DNA of 64,000 nucleotides, from NCBI GenBank assembly GCA_964393605.1, contig CAYMUL010000006.1, positions 82,271-146,270 of the forward strand, given 5' to 3'. The notes under the pieces are model-generated. The model had not been told where the DNA came from, did no database searches, and saw only the letters and a program-made list of their open reading frames with translations. The position numbers and the translations under genes are program-made. Positions within the stretch are counted from its first letter, which is position 1, and each line of letters opens with the position of its first letter. Positions 28,098 through 36,197 of this stretch are shown here, in pieces. Origin of the DNA: CAYMUL01 sp964393605. Its GTDB lineage: Bacteria > Bacteroidota > Ignavibacteria > Ignavibacteriales > Ignavibacteriaceae.

Positions 28098-29858
28098 ATG
28101 GTTGCAAGCAGTAAAATATTAATAGAAGAGAGAAGTTTAATTTCGATTGAAGATTTGGGAGAGTACTCTCTAAACATCGCCTCGCTTATAAAAGAAAATT
28201 CCGAAAAATTTTCTTCACGAACTTTCTTCCTTGAAAAAAAAGATGGTGAATATAATGGCATAAGTTGGGAGGAATTTTTCAAACAGATTTCCAACATTGC
28301 CGCAAACCTTGTAAAATGTGGCTACGGTGAGGGGGATAAAGTAGTTCTCTATTCGCAAAACAGACTTGAGATGCTGCTGATGGAACTTGCGGTTATGTCT
28401 TCCGGCGGAATTGCCGTACCGATATTTTTTAACTACAATTCGGAAACTGCCGAGCAACTTATTATTCACAGCGATGCAAAATTTCTTGCTATCGGCGGTG
28501 AAAAACATTTGGAGAGAATTAATCCGAAAATTCCACTCAAGCAAATTTTTATTTTTGATGAGTTCGAAAAAATTCAGAACAAATCACTTATAAAAAATTT
28601 TTCAAATCTCTCCGAGTTCAAAAATCTACTTTCAGAATCTTCGTTGTCAAATTTGAAATTCAATGCAAGCGCAGATGAAATTTGTTTAAATATGTACACG
28701 TCGGGAACGATGGGAAATCAGAAGTGTGTGCAGTTGACACATAAAAATATTTTATCGCAACAAGCGGCGTTGCGCAAACTTTGGAACTTGAATGAAAATG
28801 ACCGCTTCTTGAGTTACTTGCGCTGGCATCACAGCTTTGGCGGAATTTTTGAAATTTTTAATGCGCTATCAACCGGTGCTTCGTTCGCGCTTGAATCAAG
28901 TCTCGGTGCTAATCCATCCGAAATTTTTGAAAACTGGAAGCTCATCAAACCGACAATCTTTTTTAGCGTGCCGATTGTGTATCAGGCAATAATGGATTTA
29001 ATTAAAGGCAACAAAGAATTGGAGGAACTTTTTTTTCATCCCGAACTAAAATTTATTTTCACCGCCGCCGCGCCCTTGCCTATTCACATCTCCGATGAAT
29101 TTGAGAAAAGAAAAATTCCGGTAATCGAGGGATGGGGATTAACCGAAACTTCTCCCTGTTGCACTTTAACCGATCCAAACATAAAGCGTGAAGCTGGCGT
29201 TGTCGGCTTCCCGATTCCAGGCGTATCTCTTCGTCTTGCCGATGATGGAGAGATTGAAGTTCACGGACCAAATGTTATGGTTGGATATTACAACAACGAA
29301 AAGGCAAACGAAAATATTTTTACAGATGACGGCTGGTTCAGAACCGGCGATATCGGAGAGATAACTGAAACGGGTTTGAAATTAATTACGCGCAAAGATA
29401 GAATTTTCAAATTGCTGAATGCGGAAAAAGTTATTCCGACAAAAATTGAAAGTAGCATAACGGAAAAATGTCATTATATCTCCGCCGCACTTGTAGAAGG
29501 CAGCGGAAAAAGTTTCCCAGTCGCGCTGCTGTTTCCGAATCGTACTATGTTCAAACGCAATAATGATGCGGTAGATCTCGATAGTGTTGATTGCAATTGT
29601 CCTCATTCGATTGAAGAGTTATCGAACTGTTTGAAAAATTGTTTGACCGATGTGAATTGCGGATTGAAACAAAAATTTGCTCGGGTGCGGATGGCAATGC
29701 TTGTTGATGATGATCTTTCAGTAGAGAAAAGAACTCTGACACCTTCGCTAAAAATTGCACCCAATAATGTGAAGGAAGTTTATAAAGCCTGCATAAATAA
29801 ACTATACGGTGAAGATGATAATATTTCTCACAACGTTTATATCATTCCTTTAGAATAA
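28098..29858 (+). CDS. AMP-forming acyl/aryl-CoA synthetase
   Basis: The 586-residue ligase belongs to the ANL superfamily. It has the ATP loop YTSGTMGNQKCVQLTH, motif IEGWGLTETSPCCTL, DGWFRTGDIGEI and the hinge/A8 region ITRKDRIFKLLNAEKVIP. Its C-terminus resembles the long-chain FAA1/FadD15 branch rather than bacterial benzoate-CoA ligases. Lying 47 bp after bcrD, it probably activates an aromatic or alicyclic acid to its CoA thioester before ring reduction. Substrate specificity is inferred from context only. Confidence 0.85.
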   Translation: MVASSKILIEERSLISIEDLGEYSLNIASLIKENSEKFSSRTFFLEKKDGEYNGISWEEFFKQISNIAANLVKCGYGEGDKVVLYSQNRLEMLLMELAVMSSGGIAVPIFFNYNSETAEQLIIHSDAKFLAIGGEKHLERINPKIPLKQIFIFDEFEKIQNKSLIKNFSNLSEFKNLLSESSLSNLKFNASADEICLNMYTSGTMGNQKCVQLTHKNILSQQAALRKLWNLNENDRFLSYLRWHHSFGGIFEIFNALSTGASFALESSLGANPSEIFENWKLIKPTIFFSVPIVYQAIMDLIKGNKELEELFFHPELKFIFTAAAPLPIHISDEFEKRKIPVIEGWGLTETSPCCTLTDPNIKREAGVVGFPIPGVSLRLADDGEIEVHGPNVMVGYYNNEKANENIFTDDGWFRTGDIGEITETGLKLITRKDRIFKLLNAEKVIPTKIESSITEKCHYISAALVEGSGKSFPVALLFPNRTMFKRNNDAVDLDSVDCNCPHSIEELSNCLKNCLTDVNCGLKQKFARVRMAMLVDDDLSVEKRTLTPSLKIAPNNVKEVYKACINKLYGEDDNISHNVYIIPLE

Positions 29859-29909
29859 TTGAATGCCGCAACGAGCCAATAAAATGTCAAAAAAAAATCA
29901 TACATTATT

Positions 29910-29950
29910 CTTAGTGAACCTAAGTGCGCTTAGTGCCTCAGTGGTTTAAA
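29910..29950 (+). repeat. Short degenerate tandem element between CoA ligase and HgdB-like gene
   Basis: About four degenerate copies of a CTTAGTG-type unit (CTTAGTG, CTAAGTG, CTTAGTG, CTCAGTGG) run across 41 bp just before the next gene. It resembles dispersed intergenic elements with CTCAGTGG/CTCTGTGG motifs that I recall from other genomes. No function is assigned. Confidence 0.35.
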
Positions 29951-29968
29951 AATTTGAAAATAGAAACT

Positions 29969-31168
29969 ATGTACGAAATAAAACAAGTTGAACAATTAAA
30001 GTTACTGATGAAGGACTACTACCTTCGTCTCGGAAATAGAGAAACAAAAATTGCATGGTGCACGAGCGTCGGACCGGCGGAGCTTCTGCGGTCATTCGGA
30101 TTTGAAGTCTATTTTCCCGAAAACCACGGCGCGTTGATGGGCGCAAGTAGAATTGCCGGCGACTACATCCCCGCCGCATCCAAAGCGGGCTACTCAAGCG
30201 ATATCTGTTCCTATCTAACTTCAGACATCGGCGCATTCTTGAACAAAACTACTCCACTCACAAAACATTATGGACTCACTTCAATCCCGAAACCAAACTT
30301 AATTGTGTACAACACAAACCAATGCCGCGAAGTACAAGATTGGTTTTCTTTTTTCGGTAAAGAATTCGGCTGCCCCACGATAGGAATTCTACCGCCGCGA
30401 CACATCGGCGAAGTTACAAAGTTTGATGTAGAAAATGTTGCCAACCAATTTAAAAATATGATTCCCATTTGTGAAGCAGCGTCGGGAAATAAATTTGATC
30501 TTGATAAATTCAAAGCAGTTGTTCGTATCAGTAAAGAAGCAACCGACTTATGGAAAGCAGTATTATCAACGGCAAAGCAGACTCCTGCACCACTTAATTT
30601 TTTCGATGGAACAATACACATGGGACCGATCGTTGTTTTGCGCGGCACTCAATACGCAAAAAATTATTACACTGAATTGCTCGCCGAACTGCAAACCAAC
30701 GTTCAAAATAAAATTGGATTTTTAGAAAAAGAAAACTCGCGCATCTATTGGGAAGGAATGCCGATTTGGGGAAAACTTCGCACACTATCAGATCTTTTCA
30801 TTAAAAATAAATCTGCCGTTGTCGCATCAACATATTGCAATAGCTGGGTGTTCGATGCATTTGACGATAACGAACCGTTTGAATCAACCGCGCTGGCTTA
30901 TACTTCAATCTTCATTAACAGAAGCGAAGATGTAAAACTTGAAATGTTGAAAACGTTAATCAATGAGTTTAGAATTAACGGCGTAATTTTTCATGATGCA
31001 AAAACTTGCTTCAACAATTCGAACGCAAACTTCGGAATGCCGATGCGATTAAAAGAAGCTACAGGCGTTGAAACCCTTGTAATTGAAGGCGATCTGTGCG
31101 ATTTAAGATTTTTCAGCGAAGGACAATCAATAACAAAAATAGAAACTTTTCTCGAACAAATTAATTGA
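29969..31168 (+). CDS. Orphan 2-hydroxyacyl-CoA dehydratase / benzoyl-CoA reductase-type subunit
   Basis: The 399-residue protein belongs to the HgdB/BcrB/BcrC family, with the IAWCTSVGPAELLRSFGFEVYFPE start, SSDICSYLTSDIGAFL, LIVYNTNQCREVQDWF, FHDAKTCFNN and the terminal LVIEGDLCDLRFFSEGQ. It is not BcrB or BcrC, both of which are already present, and it stands without an obvious second subunit. I chose the ATG at 29969, because the longer in-frame start at 29924 runs into the tandem element. It could be a third subunit, a dehydratase half, or part of an enzyme using the ATPase at 49267. Confidence 0.85.
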   Translation: MYEIKQVEQLKLLMKDYYLRLGNRETKIAWCTSVGPAELLRSFGFEVYFPENHGALMGASRIAGDYIPAASKAGYSSDICSYLTSDIGAFLNKTTPLTKHYGLTSIPKPNLIVYNTNQCREVQDWFSFFGKEFGCPTIGILPPRHIGEVTKFDVENVANQFKNMIPICEAASGNKFDLDKFKAVVRISKEATDLWKAVLSTAKQTPAPLNFFDGTIHMGPIVVLRGTQYAKNYYTELLAELQTNVQNKIGFLEKENSRIYWEGMPIWGKLRTLSDLFIKNKSAVVASTYCNSWVFDAFDDNEPFESTALAYTSIFINRSEDVKLEMLKTLINEFRINGVIFHDAKTCFNNSNANFGMPMRLKEATGVETLVIEGDLCDLRFFSEGQSITKIETFLEQIN

Positions 31169-31176
31169 GGCGTAAA

Positions 31177-32151
31177 ATGGATAAGAAATTTAAAATCGGA
31201 ATTATCGGACTCGGACCTGTCGGATTGACTCTTGCAGTTCATTTTCGCAAAGCCGGTTGCGAAGTGCACATTTGCGATGTTGAAAAAGAAAAAATTAATC
31301 TTATCCGAAACGAGGGAGTTGAACTCGTCGGCAAGATTGAAGAAAAAATTTATTTCAATCATGTCTATTCGTCGATCGGTGAAATGTTCAAAAACAAAAT
31401 TGATATTTTGATCAGCTCCGTAAAAGCGTATCACGTAGATCATGTTTTGAATCAACTTGATAAAACGATTGGCGAAGATACATTTCTTCTCATCGCCCAA
31501 AACGGAATTGATGTTCGAAGAAGATATGTTACTCATTTCGGTGAATCAAGAATTTTAAGAATGGTGATAAACTTTGCCGGAAATTTGAATGCGCCGAATG
31601 TTGTGAACGTAACTTTTTTTAATCCACCAAATTATATCGGCTCGATTGACGACTCTCATCCCGATATTGCAAAATGGCTCTGCGATACGCTAACGGAATC
31701 AAACCTTGAAACAATATTTAAAGATTCATTTACGATTGTCGATAAAATTTGGGAGAAGACAATATTAAACGCGGCACTCAGTCCACTCTGTGCAATCTCC
31801 CGCCTTACGATGAAAGAAGCGATGGCGCATCCCGACACACTTGAAATAGTCGAGCAAATTATTTTTGAAGCGATTGAAGTTGCAAAAGCGGAAGAAGTAA
31901 AACTCCCCGAAAATTTTGTAAAGTTGGCAATTCGTTACTTAAAAAATGCAGGCAATCATTTTCCCTCGCTCGCAGTTGATTTAATGAGCGGACGACAAAC
32001 GGAAATTGATTTCATGAACGGAAAGATAGTCGAATACGGAAAGAAACATTACGTCCGCACGCCGTTGAATTTGACATTCACAAATTTGGTAAAAGCAATC
32101 ACACACAAAAACTCAGCAGAGCAGGAAGCAAACGAAGAAAACGGGAAGTGA
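31177..32151 (+). CDS. Ketopantoate reductase-like dehydrogenase (ApbA/PanE family)
   Basis: The 324-residue protein has the N-terminal NAD(P)-binding motif IGIIGLGPVGLTLAVHF, the catalytic Lys region KIWEKTILNAALSPLCAI and the C-terminal SGRQTEIDFMNGKIVEYG of the ApbA/PanE family. In this operon a role in hydroxyacyl or ketoacyl reduction is more likely than pantothenate synthesis, but it is unproven. The ATG at 31177 is used. The last 37 codons are duplicated perfectly 3.9 kb downstream at 35955-36066, marking the left edge of an inserted segment. Confidence 0.82.
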   Translation: MDKKFKIGIIGLGPVGLTLAVHFRKAGCEVHICDVEKEKINLIRNEGVELVGKIEEKIYFNHVYSSIGEMFKNKIDILISSVKAYHVDHVLNQLDKTIGEDTFLLIAQNGIDVRRRYVTHFGESRILRMVINFAGNLNAPNVVNVTFFNPPNYIGSIDDSHPDIAKWLCDTLTESNLETIFKDSFTIVDKIWEKTILNAALSPLCAISRLTMKEAMAHPDTLEIVEQIIFEAIEVAKAEEVKLPENFVKLAIRYLKNAGNHFPSLAVDLMSGRQTEIDFMNGKIVEYGKKHYVRTPLNLTFTNLVKAITHKNSAEQEANEENGK

Positions 32152-32152
32152 A
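32041..32152 (+). repeat. Direct repeat A, left copy (112 bp, inside 3' end of PanE-like gene)
   Basis: These 112 bp, covering the last 37 codons and stop of the PanE-like gene, are identical base for base to 35955-36066. Flanking bases diverge immediately on both sides. The pair bounds the 3.8-kb restriction/nuclease segment. Confidence 0.95.
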
Positions 32153-32331
32153 GTTTGCCGGTTTGAGAATATTTTAAGGAGGAAATATTGGCTGACGGTT
32201 TGCGGGATTGTGTTCATGTGGGATTTTGGGGGACTATTCCGTAAACCAACACTGAATCTGAGTAGAAGCACAAAGCTTCATTTAACCAGTGAACATCCAT
32301 ATTTAGGTAGGTGCTGTTATGTGGTCGTGGT

Positions 32332-33561
32332 CTACTCAAAGGATGCCCTAACATTAAATTCCAGAAGTCCTTTTTTGGTATTTCGCCGACGAATAGTATC
32401 AATCGCGATATTTTTATAATCAAGTTGTCTCATGCTTTCGGCTAAAATTTTCTCAGTGTCGACAAAATATCCATAAAACGATGAATTGCCTACTATGTAA
32501 TTAATTTTAGCTTTAGATTTTAAAAGTCCTCTTATGTTCTTAAGATGAGAATGCATATCATCAAAATACTTGTGTACATAATTACTCATTACAGATGAAT
32601 TTTTGTCCCCACTTGAATTTATTTTATCTATCACTTCGTATAGCTGAGATGGCAAATTTTTATTTATTGGATTCCAGCATTTCAAATTACTAGTCGCTGT
32701 TCCCCATGTCCCACCAATAGCTTCCCAATCTAGTGATCCAGCATCATATCCATTATGAAGGAATTTTACCCAATACATGTATGGACGTAGCTCACGGATA
32801 TAGCTCATGCGATTTGGATAAGGTGGAGAAGTGATTACCGTATCGAATATTTCTTTTCCATGTTGTGACAAGTCCCTCGAATCACTCTTTATGACTTTGG
32901 ATTTTCCAGGCAGGACGGATTGGGCTGTGGTAATGATGTGAATAAAAATTGCTTCAAACAAAATTTTGATTTGAGAAAATTCAAATTGTATAGAATTATT
33001 TTTAAAAGACATTGAAACATGATCAAAAGCCGCAGATGATGTTTCAATTATTAAACGTGAAAATGCAATCCAGACTAAATTGTGATAATAGTCTTTGTCA
33101 GGTTCATTGAAAACTGACGCAATTTTGTTTCGAATACTCGCTAAAATTTCTAACGTTACAGGATGCCACCACCTTTGAATATTATGGATTGGCGGAGTCC
33201 AATGAGCTTCAGAGATAACAATGCCATTTATGCAATCATCAAAAATCTCTTGTAAAGACGATAATTTTTCTTTCGAGAAGTGGCTACATTTTGTATTTCC
33301 GAGCCAAATCAGAAAAGGGTTAATATCAAAAAGTGTAGCATTAAAACCAAGTTCAGCGGCTACTAAACCTGTGGTGGCTGTACCCGAGAACGGATCTATT
33401 ATTGTAGACTTTTTATTGCAGTCCTTATTAATGATTTCTCTTACAAGTTTAACAGAATACGCTGGTGTGAGTCGCAACCATCCATGACGACCAAACTGTG
33501 AATTATGTTTGAAAGTATAATCCATCCTCCTTTCAATGTCTAATGTTAGCTCAGTTTGCAT
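32332..33561 (-). CDS. DNA methyltransferase of a type II restriction-modification system
   Basis: The 409-residue protein has the SAM-binding motif I DPFSGTATTGLVAAELG near residue 56, with NPFLIWLGN after it. The catalytic amino-methyltransferase motif IV VITSPPYPNRMSY lies near residue 235. A motif X-like HGWLRLTPAYSVKLV precedes motif I. TSPPY is typical of N4-cytosine or N6-adenine methylases. About 170 residues between motifs I and IV probably hold target recognition. It overlaps the end of the upstream endonuclease-like gene by 11 bp. Confidence 0.88.
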   Translation of the reverse strand: MQTELTLDIERRMDYTFKHNSQFGRHGWLRLTPAYSVKLVREIINKDCNKKSTIIDPFSGTATTGLVAAELGFNATLFDINPFLIWLGNTKCSHFSKEKLSSLQEIFDDCINGIVISEAHWTPPIHNIQRWWHPVTLEILASIRNKIASVFNEPDKDYYHNLVWIAFSRLIIETSSAAFDHVSMSFKNNSIQFEFSQIKILFEAIFIHIITTAQSVLPGKSKVIKSDSRDLSQHGKEIFDTVITSPPYPNRMSYIRELRPYMYWVKFLHNGYDAGSLDWEAIGGTWGTATSNLKCWNPINKNLPSQLYEVIDKINSSGDKNSSVMSNYVHKYFDDMHSHLKNIRGLLKSKAKINYIVGNSSFYGYFVDTEKILAESMRQLDYKNIAIDTIRRRNTKKGLLEFNVRASFE

Positions 33562-34348
33562 CTAATACCGTTTTTAGAATGGAATTAATTTCATCTCTAA
33601 ATGTTTTTGAGTTCTTTTTAAAGAAACCGGCAAGGTCATAACCTAAAATATCTTTTGTGAAGGCGAAAAGCGAAATGTTCGGATTTGAAGAGGTGGAACC
33701 AATCAAAATTCCACATCTACTATTGCGATATCTAAGAACAATGTCAGTATCTATTTGTGAAGAAAATATTGCAAAAACGGGCAGATAATTGTTAGCCCAA
33801 GCAACTGTCGCATTATCAATGTCAGCATTTTGTCTTTTACTGTCCTTGCTCTTATATCCCTGTCGAACTTCAAATACAACACCATTTTTAGGAATATGTT
33901 TTATGGAAAGGTCTTTGCAGTAGGATTTAAGCCAATCTTGCAACCTTTTTTTTAACTTGTGATTTTGAATTTCTTTTAATTCTAAACGACCATCAAGTGA
34001 AAGCGTTTTTAGTTTGCCACCTGAAGTTTTTGCATCATAGCTCCATTGGACAAAATCTCTATCTTTATATTGAGTAGTATCAATCAGTACTTCTCTAAAA
34101 AGATGCTCACAACCGATTCCGATTTGCCTATAGATGGAGGTCATTCCGCCAGCTGCTTTATGGGCGGCATACATAAGCCCTGAACCCAATCCTATCCAAG
34201 TATAAAAAGGGTCAGCACCATAAAGTTTTAAAAATCCGTTGAGAGATACACCATTTGCATTTTGACTTTCACCAAATTTTGGCTTGTAGTCCTTGCATTT
34301 TCTAATAGGAGCGAGAAAAATTTCAATATATTTTTGTTCAATTGTCAT
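33551..34348 (-). CDS. Putative type II restriction endonuclease
   Basis: The 265-residue protein is assigned mainly from position, since it is co-encoded and overlaps with a type II-style DNA methyltransferase. The segment VVFEVRQGYKSKDSKRQNAD has an E-x-K-like arrangement preceded by a beta strand, compatible with a PD-(D/E)XK nuclease core, though the first catalytic acid is not clear. I do not recognise a named family. The rest of the sequence (AAHKAAGGMTSIYRQIGIGCE and similar) is uninformative to me. Confidence 0.55.
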   Translation of the reverse strand: MTIEQKYIEIFLAPIRKCKDYKPKFGESQNANGVSLNGFLKLYGADPFYTWIGLGSGLMYAAHKAAGGMTSIYRQIGIGCEHLFREVLIDTTQYKDRDFVQWSYDAKTSGGKLKTLSLDGRLELKEIQNHKLKKRLQDWLKSYCKDLSIKHIPKNGVVFEVRQGYKSKDSKRQNADIDNATVAWANNYLPVFAIFSSQIDTDIVLRYRNSRCGILIGSTSSNPNISLFAFTKDILGYDLAGFFKKNSKTFRDEINSILKTVLDAN

Positions 34349-34653
34349 TCTATTTTTTTTTCAAATTAAGTTAAAGATGTCGGTGTCTTTTTAACGATTA
34401 CATCGAGTTATTAGACAATTAGTATGTTCTGTTATTATCCTCAGAACATATTCAAAACGTTTATTAACGGTAATCTTGCATACATTCTTCTTCAAAATAT
34501 TTTCAACCGCATTATAACCTCTACTAATAAAAAAATTACGATTCTAATTTATGAAATTGTTTCGATAAGAAATAGATGGTACACCGGTTTTCCGCAATGT
34601 GGATTTTTGCATCAGTTCATCCGCGTGGCAAACTGCTGTTAGCATTAGCAGTT
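34349..34653. other. Gene-free spacer with nested repeat and hairpin
   Basis: This 305-bp spacer between the endonuclease-like and DUF1016 genes holds the left copy of repeat B (34509-34592). Diverged similarity to the 35720-35880 region extends on both sides of the core. A 7-bp stem hairpin (AACTGCT/AGCAGTT) lies at 34631-34653, directly after the DUF1016 stop codon. A 72-codon frame here shows no coding character. Confidence 0.6.
34509..34592 (+). repeat. Direct repeat B, left copy (84 bp)
   Basis: These 84 bp are identical to 35771-35854 and are flanked by tens of bp of weaker similarity in the same order. On the minus strand each copy lies upstream of a gene: this copy precedes the endonuclease-like gene and the other precedes the DUF1016 gene. 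Confidence 0.92.
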
Positions 34654-35637
34654 CTATTTCTCGTCAGTTTCATTGTTAAATAATTCGTGTAGTTTTTGTT
34701 GTAATAGTTTTTTGTCAGGGAGTTGCGTTTTATACTCTGAAACCATAGTTGGTGATAGACTTCTGCTTAAAGAATATTCAACAACTTCGCTGTCTTTGTC
34801 TTTGCAAAGCAAAACACCGATGCTCGGATTCTCATTCGTTTTTTTAACGTCTCTGTCTAATGCTTCAAGGTAAAAATTTAGTTGTCCTAAATGGTCGGGT
34901 TTGAATTTGTCAGCTTTAAGTTCGAGAGCTACTAAACATTGAAGTCCACGGTGGAAGAAAAGCAGGTCGATGTAAAAGTCGCTGTTACCCACTTGCAATT
35001 TATATTCTTCCCCAATAAATAAGAAGTCTTTCCCAAGTTCAAGTATGAAATCCTTCATTTGTCTTACAAGTCCACGTTGCAAATCGCTCTCGCTGTGCGG
35101 CTCAGGCAAGTTCAGGAACTCAAATACATAGCTATCTTTAAAAGTTTTTGATAAGTCTTCACTACTTTCTCTCAGCGCAGTCGAGAGTTTTGAGTTTCCA
35201 ATCATGGTGCGCTCGAAAAGACTTGTTGATATTTGTCGGTCAAGCTCCCGTTTGCTATAATTTTCTTGCTTTACATAGTTGAGATAAAATTCCATTTCTT
35301 CAATGGTTTTACATCTCGAAAAAATCAACAGATTGTTTGTCCAGCTAATTTCTCTCACCAGTGGTGAGAGTTTTGGGGAGTGTTTGTAGGTATCGTAAAA
35401 CTGCTTCATTCTCCAAATATTTTTGTTGGAGAATCCTTTAATTTCGGGTTCGTGTGTCTGTATGAAATTGGCTAATTCAGTAACAACAGAGTCGCCCCAT
35501 TCCGATTGTTCAATTTTCTTGCTGATATATTCACCGATATTCCAATAAAGGTTTATCAGTTCAGCGTTCACGGCTTTTATGGCAATGGTCCGAGATTGTT
35601 TGATTAGCTGAATTATATCCTTAAAACGGTTGTCCAT
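34654..35637 (-). CDS. DUF1016 / YhcG-type PD-(D/E)XK nuclease domain protein
   Basis: The 327-residue protein matches the YhcG family. The N-terminal DUF1016 helical part has LINLYWNIGEYISKKIEQSEWG and FSNKNIWRMKQFYDTY. A C-terminal PDDEXK-like domain follows, with FLFIGEEYKLQVGNSDFYIDLLFFHR and LVALELKADKFKPDHLGQLNFYLEAL, where D and ExK fit the nuclease core. Such proteins occur in defence and mobile contexts, sometimes attached to type I restriction loci. It stands alone here, flanked by the two copies of repeat B. Confidence 0.9.
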   Translation of the reverse strand: MDNRFKDIIQLIKQSRTIAIKAVNAELINLYWNIGEYISKKIEQSEWGDSVVTELANFIQTHEPEIKGFSNKNIWRMKQFYDTYKHSPKLSPLVREISWTNNLLIFSRCKTIEEMEFYLNYVKQENYSKRELDRQISTSLFERTMIGNSKLSTALRESSEDLSKTFKDSYVFEFLNLPEPHSESDLQRGLVRQMKDFILELGKDFLFIGEEYKLQVGNSDFYIDLLFFHRGLQCLVALELKADKFKPDHLGQLNFYLEALDRDVKKTNENPSIGVLLCKDKDSEVVEYSLSRSLSPTMVSEYKTQLPDKKLLQQKLHELFNNETDEK

Positions 35638-35770
35638 TATCTAATTCTATTAGTAACAAATTTATGTTTTTTCGTTAGTGTATCTTTTGGGAAACCGGTT
35701 TTTCGCTATTGATGCTGACAATTATTAACCGCAAACTTGCATGTATCATTCTTTAAAAATAATCTCAACT

Positions 35771-35854
35771 GCATTATAACCTCTACTAATAAAAAAATTA
35801 CGATTCTAATTTATGAAATTGTTTCGATAAGAAATAGATGGTACACCGGTTTTC
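35771..35854 (+). repeat. Direct repeat B, right copy (84 bp)
   Basis: This is identical to 34509-34592. It lies about 130 bp upstream of the DUF1016 start codon on the minus strand. Confidence 0.92.
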
Positions 35855-35954
35855 AGTTATGCGGGTTTTTGCATCTATGAATCAATCGTATTCGATGGAA
35901 ACGGTCATTCAGCATTTGCGACAAACGGTGAATTATCTTCCTCCATTCTCCATT

Positions 35955-36066
35955 AAGAAACATTACGTCCGCACGCCGTTGAATTTGACATTCACAAATT
36001 TGGTAAAAGCAATCACACACAAAAACTCAGCAGAGCAGGAAGCAAACGAAGAAAACGGGAAGTGAA
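35955..36066 (+). repeat. Direct repeat A, right copy (112 bp)
   Basis: This is identical to 32041-32152 and encodes the last 37 codons and stop of the PanE-like protein without the rest of the gene. It marks the right edge of the accessory segment. Confidence 0.95.
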
Positions 36067-36112
36067 ATGACTTCATCCTTTCATATGTAAAGGTTCAATT
36101 CAATCTTTGGTT

Positions 36113-36158
36113 GTGTCAAAATTTTGACACGGGCAGTGAACCGATGAATTTAATTTTT
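36113..36158 (+). promoter_or_regulatory. Crp/Fnr-type palindrome plus -10 element (site a)
   Basis: The perfect 18-bp palindrome GTGTCAAAATTTTGACAC (36113-36130) has its centre 29.5 bp before a TAATTTTT -10 element (36151-36158). This puts the site at about -41.5, the class II activator position. It drives the membrane protein gene at 36198. Sites at 37021 and 44026 have the same half-sites and the same spacing. Confidence 0.75.
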
Positions 36159-36197
36159 CAAGTGAAATTAAATTTATTATTTACGAAAGGATTAAAA

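Larger units (their letters stand above)
32153..35954. mobile_element. Accessory defence segment bounded by direct repeat A
   Basis: This 3.8-kb segment lies between two identical 112-bp copies of a gene end. It contains a DNA methyltransferase, a putative restriction endonuclease and a DUF1016-type nuclease, all on the minus strand against the flanking genes. It also contains nested 84-bp repeats. The left gene remains intact through the duplicated end, as for elements that insert at gene 3' ends and restore them. No integrase, transposase or terminal inverted repeat was found, so the mechanism is open. Confidence 0.7.
35638..36197. other. Spacer with repeat B and repeat A right copies and a Crp/Fnr-type site
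   Basis: The spacer carries the second 84-bp repeat B copy (35771-35854), an unrecognised 100-bp junction, the second 112-bp repeat A copy (35955-36066) and a palindromic regulator site (36113-36130). A 75-codon frame at 35838-36065 is a chimera of repeat B sequence and the duplicated PanE-like gene end, not a real gene. Confidence 0.7.

Noticed and set aside
29969..31168. Duplicate of bcrB or bcrC
   Set aside because: It has the family motifs but differs throughout from both, so I call it an orphan family member, not a paralogous copy.
34424..34642. 72-codon plus-strand frame
   Set aside because: It is composed of repeat B and spacer, and the frame is not kept in the second repeat copy's flanks.
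32153..35954. Classical transposon or integrative element with its own recombinase
   Set aside because: No integrase, transposase, resolvase or terminal inverted repeat could be found between the 112-bp repeats.
35838..36065. 75-codon open frame ending like the PanE-like protein
   Set aside because: It is a chimera of repeat B sequence, junction DNA and the duplicated 112-bp gene end, with no ribosome-binding site.
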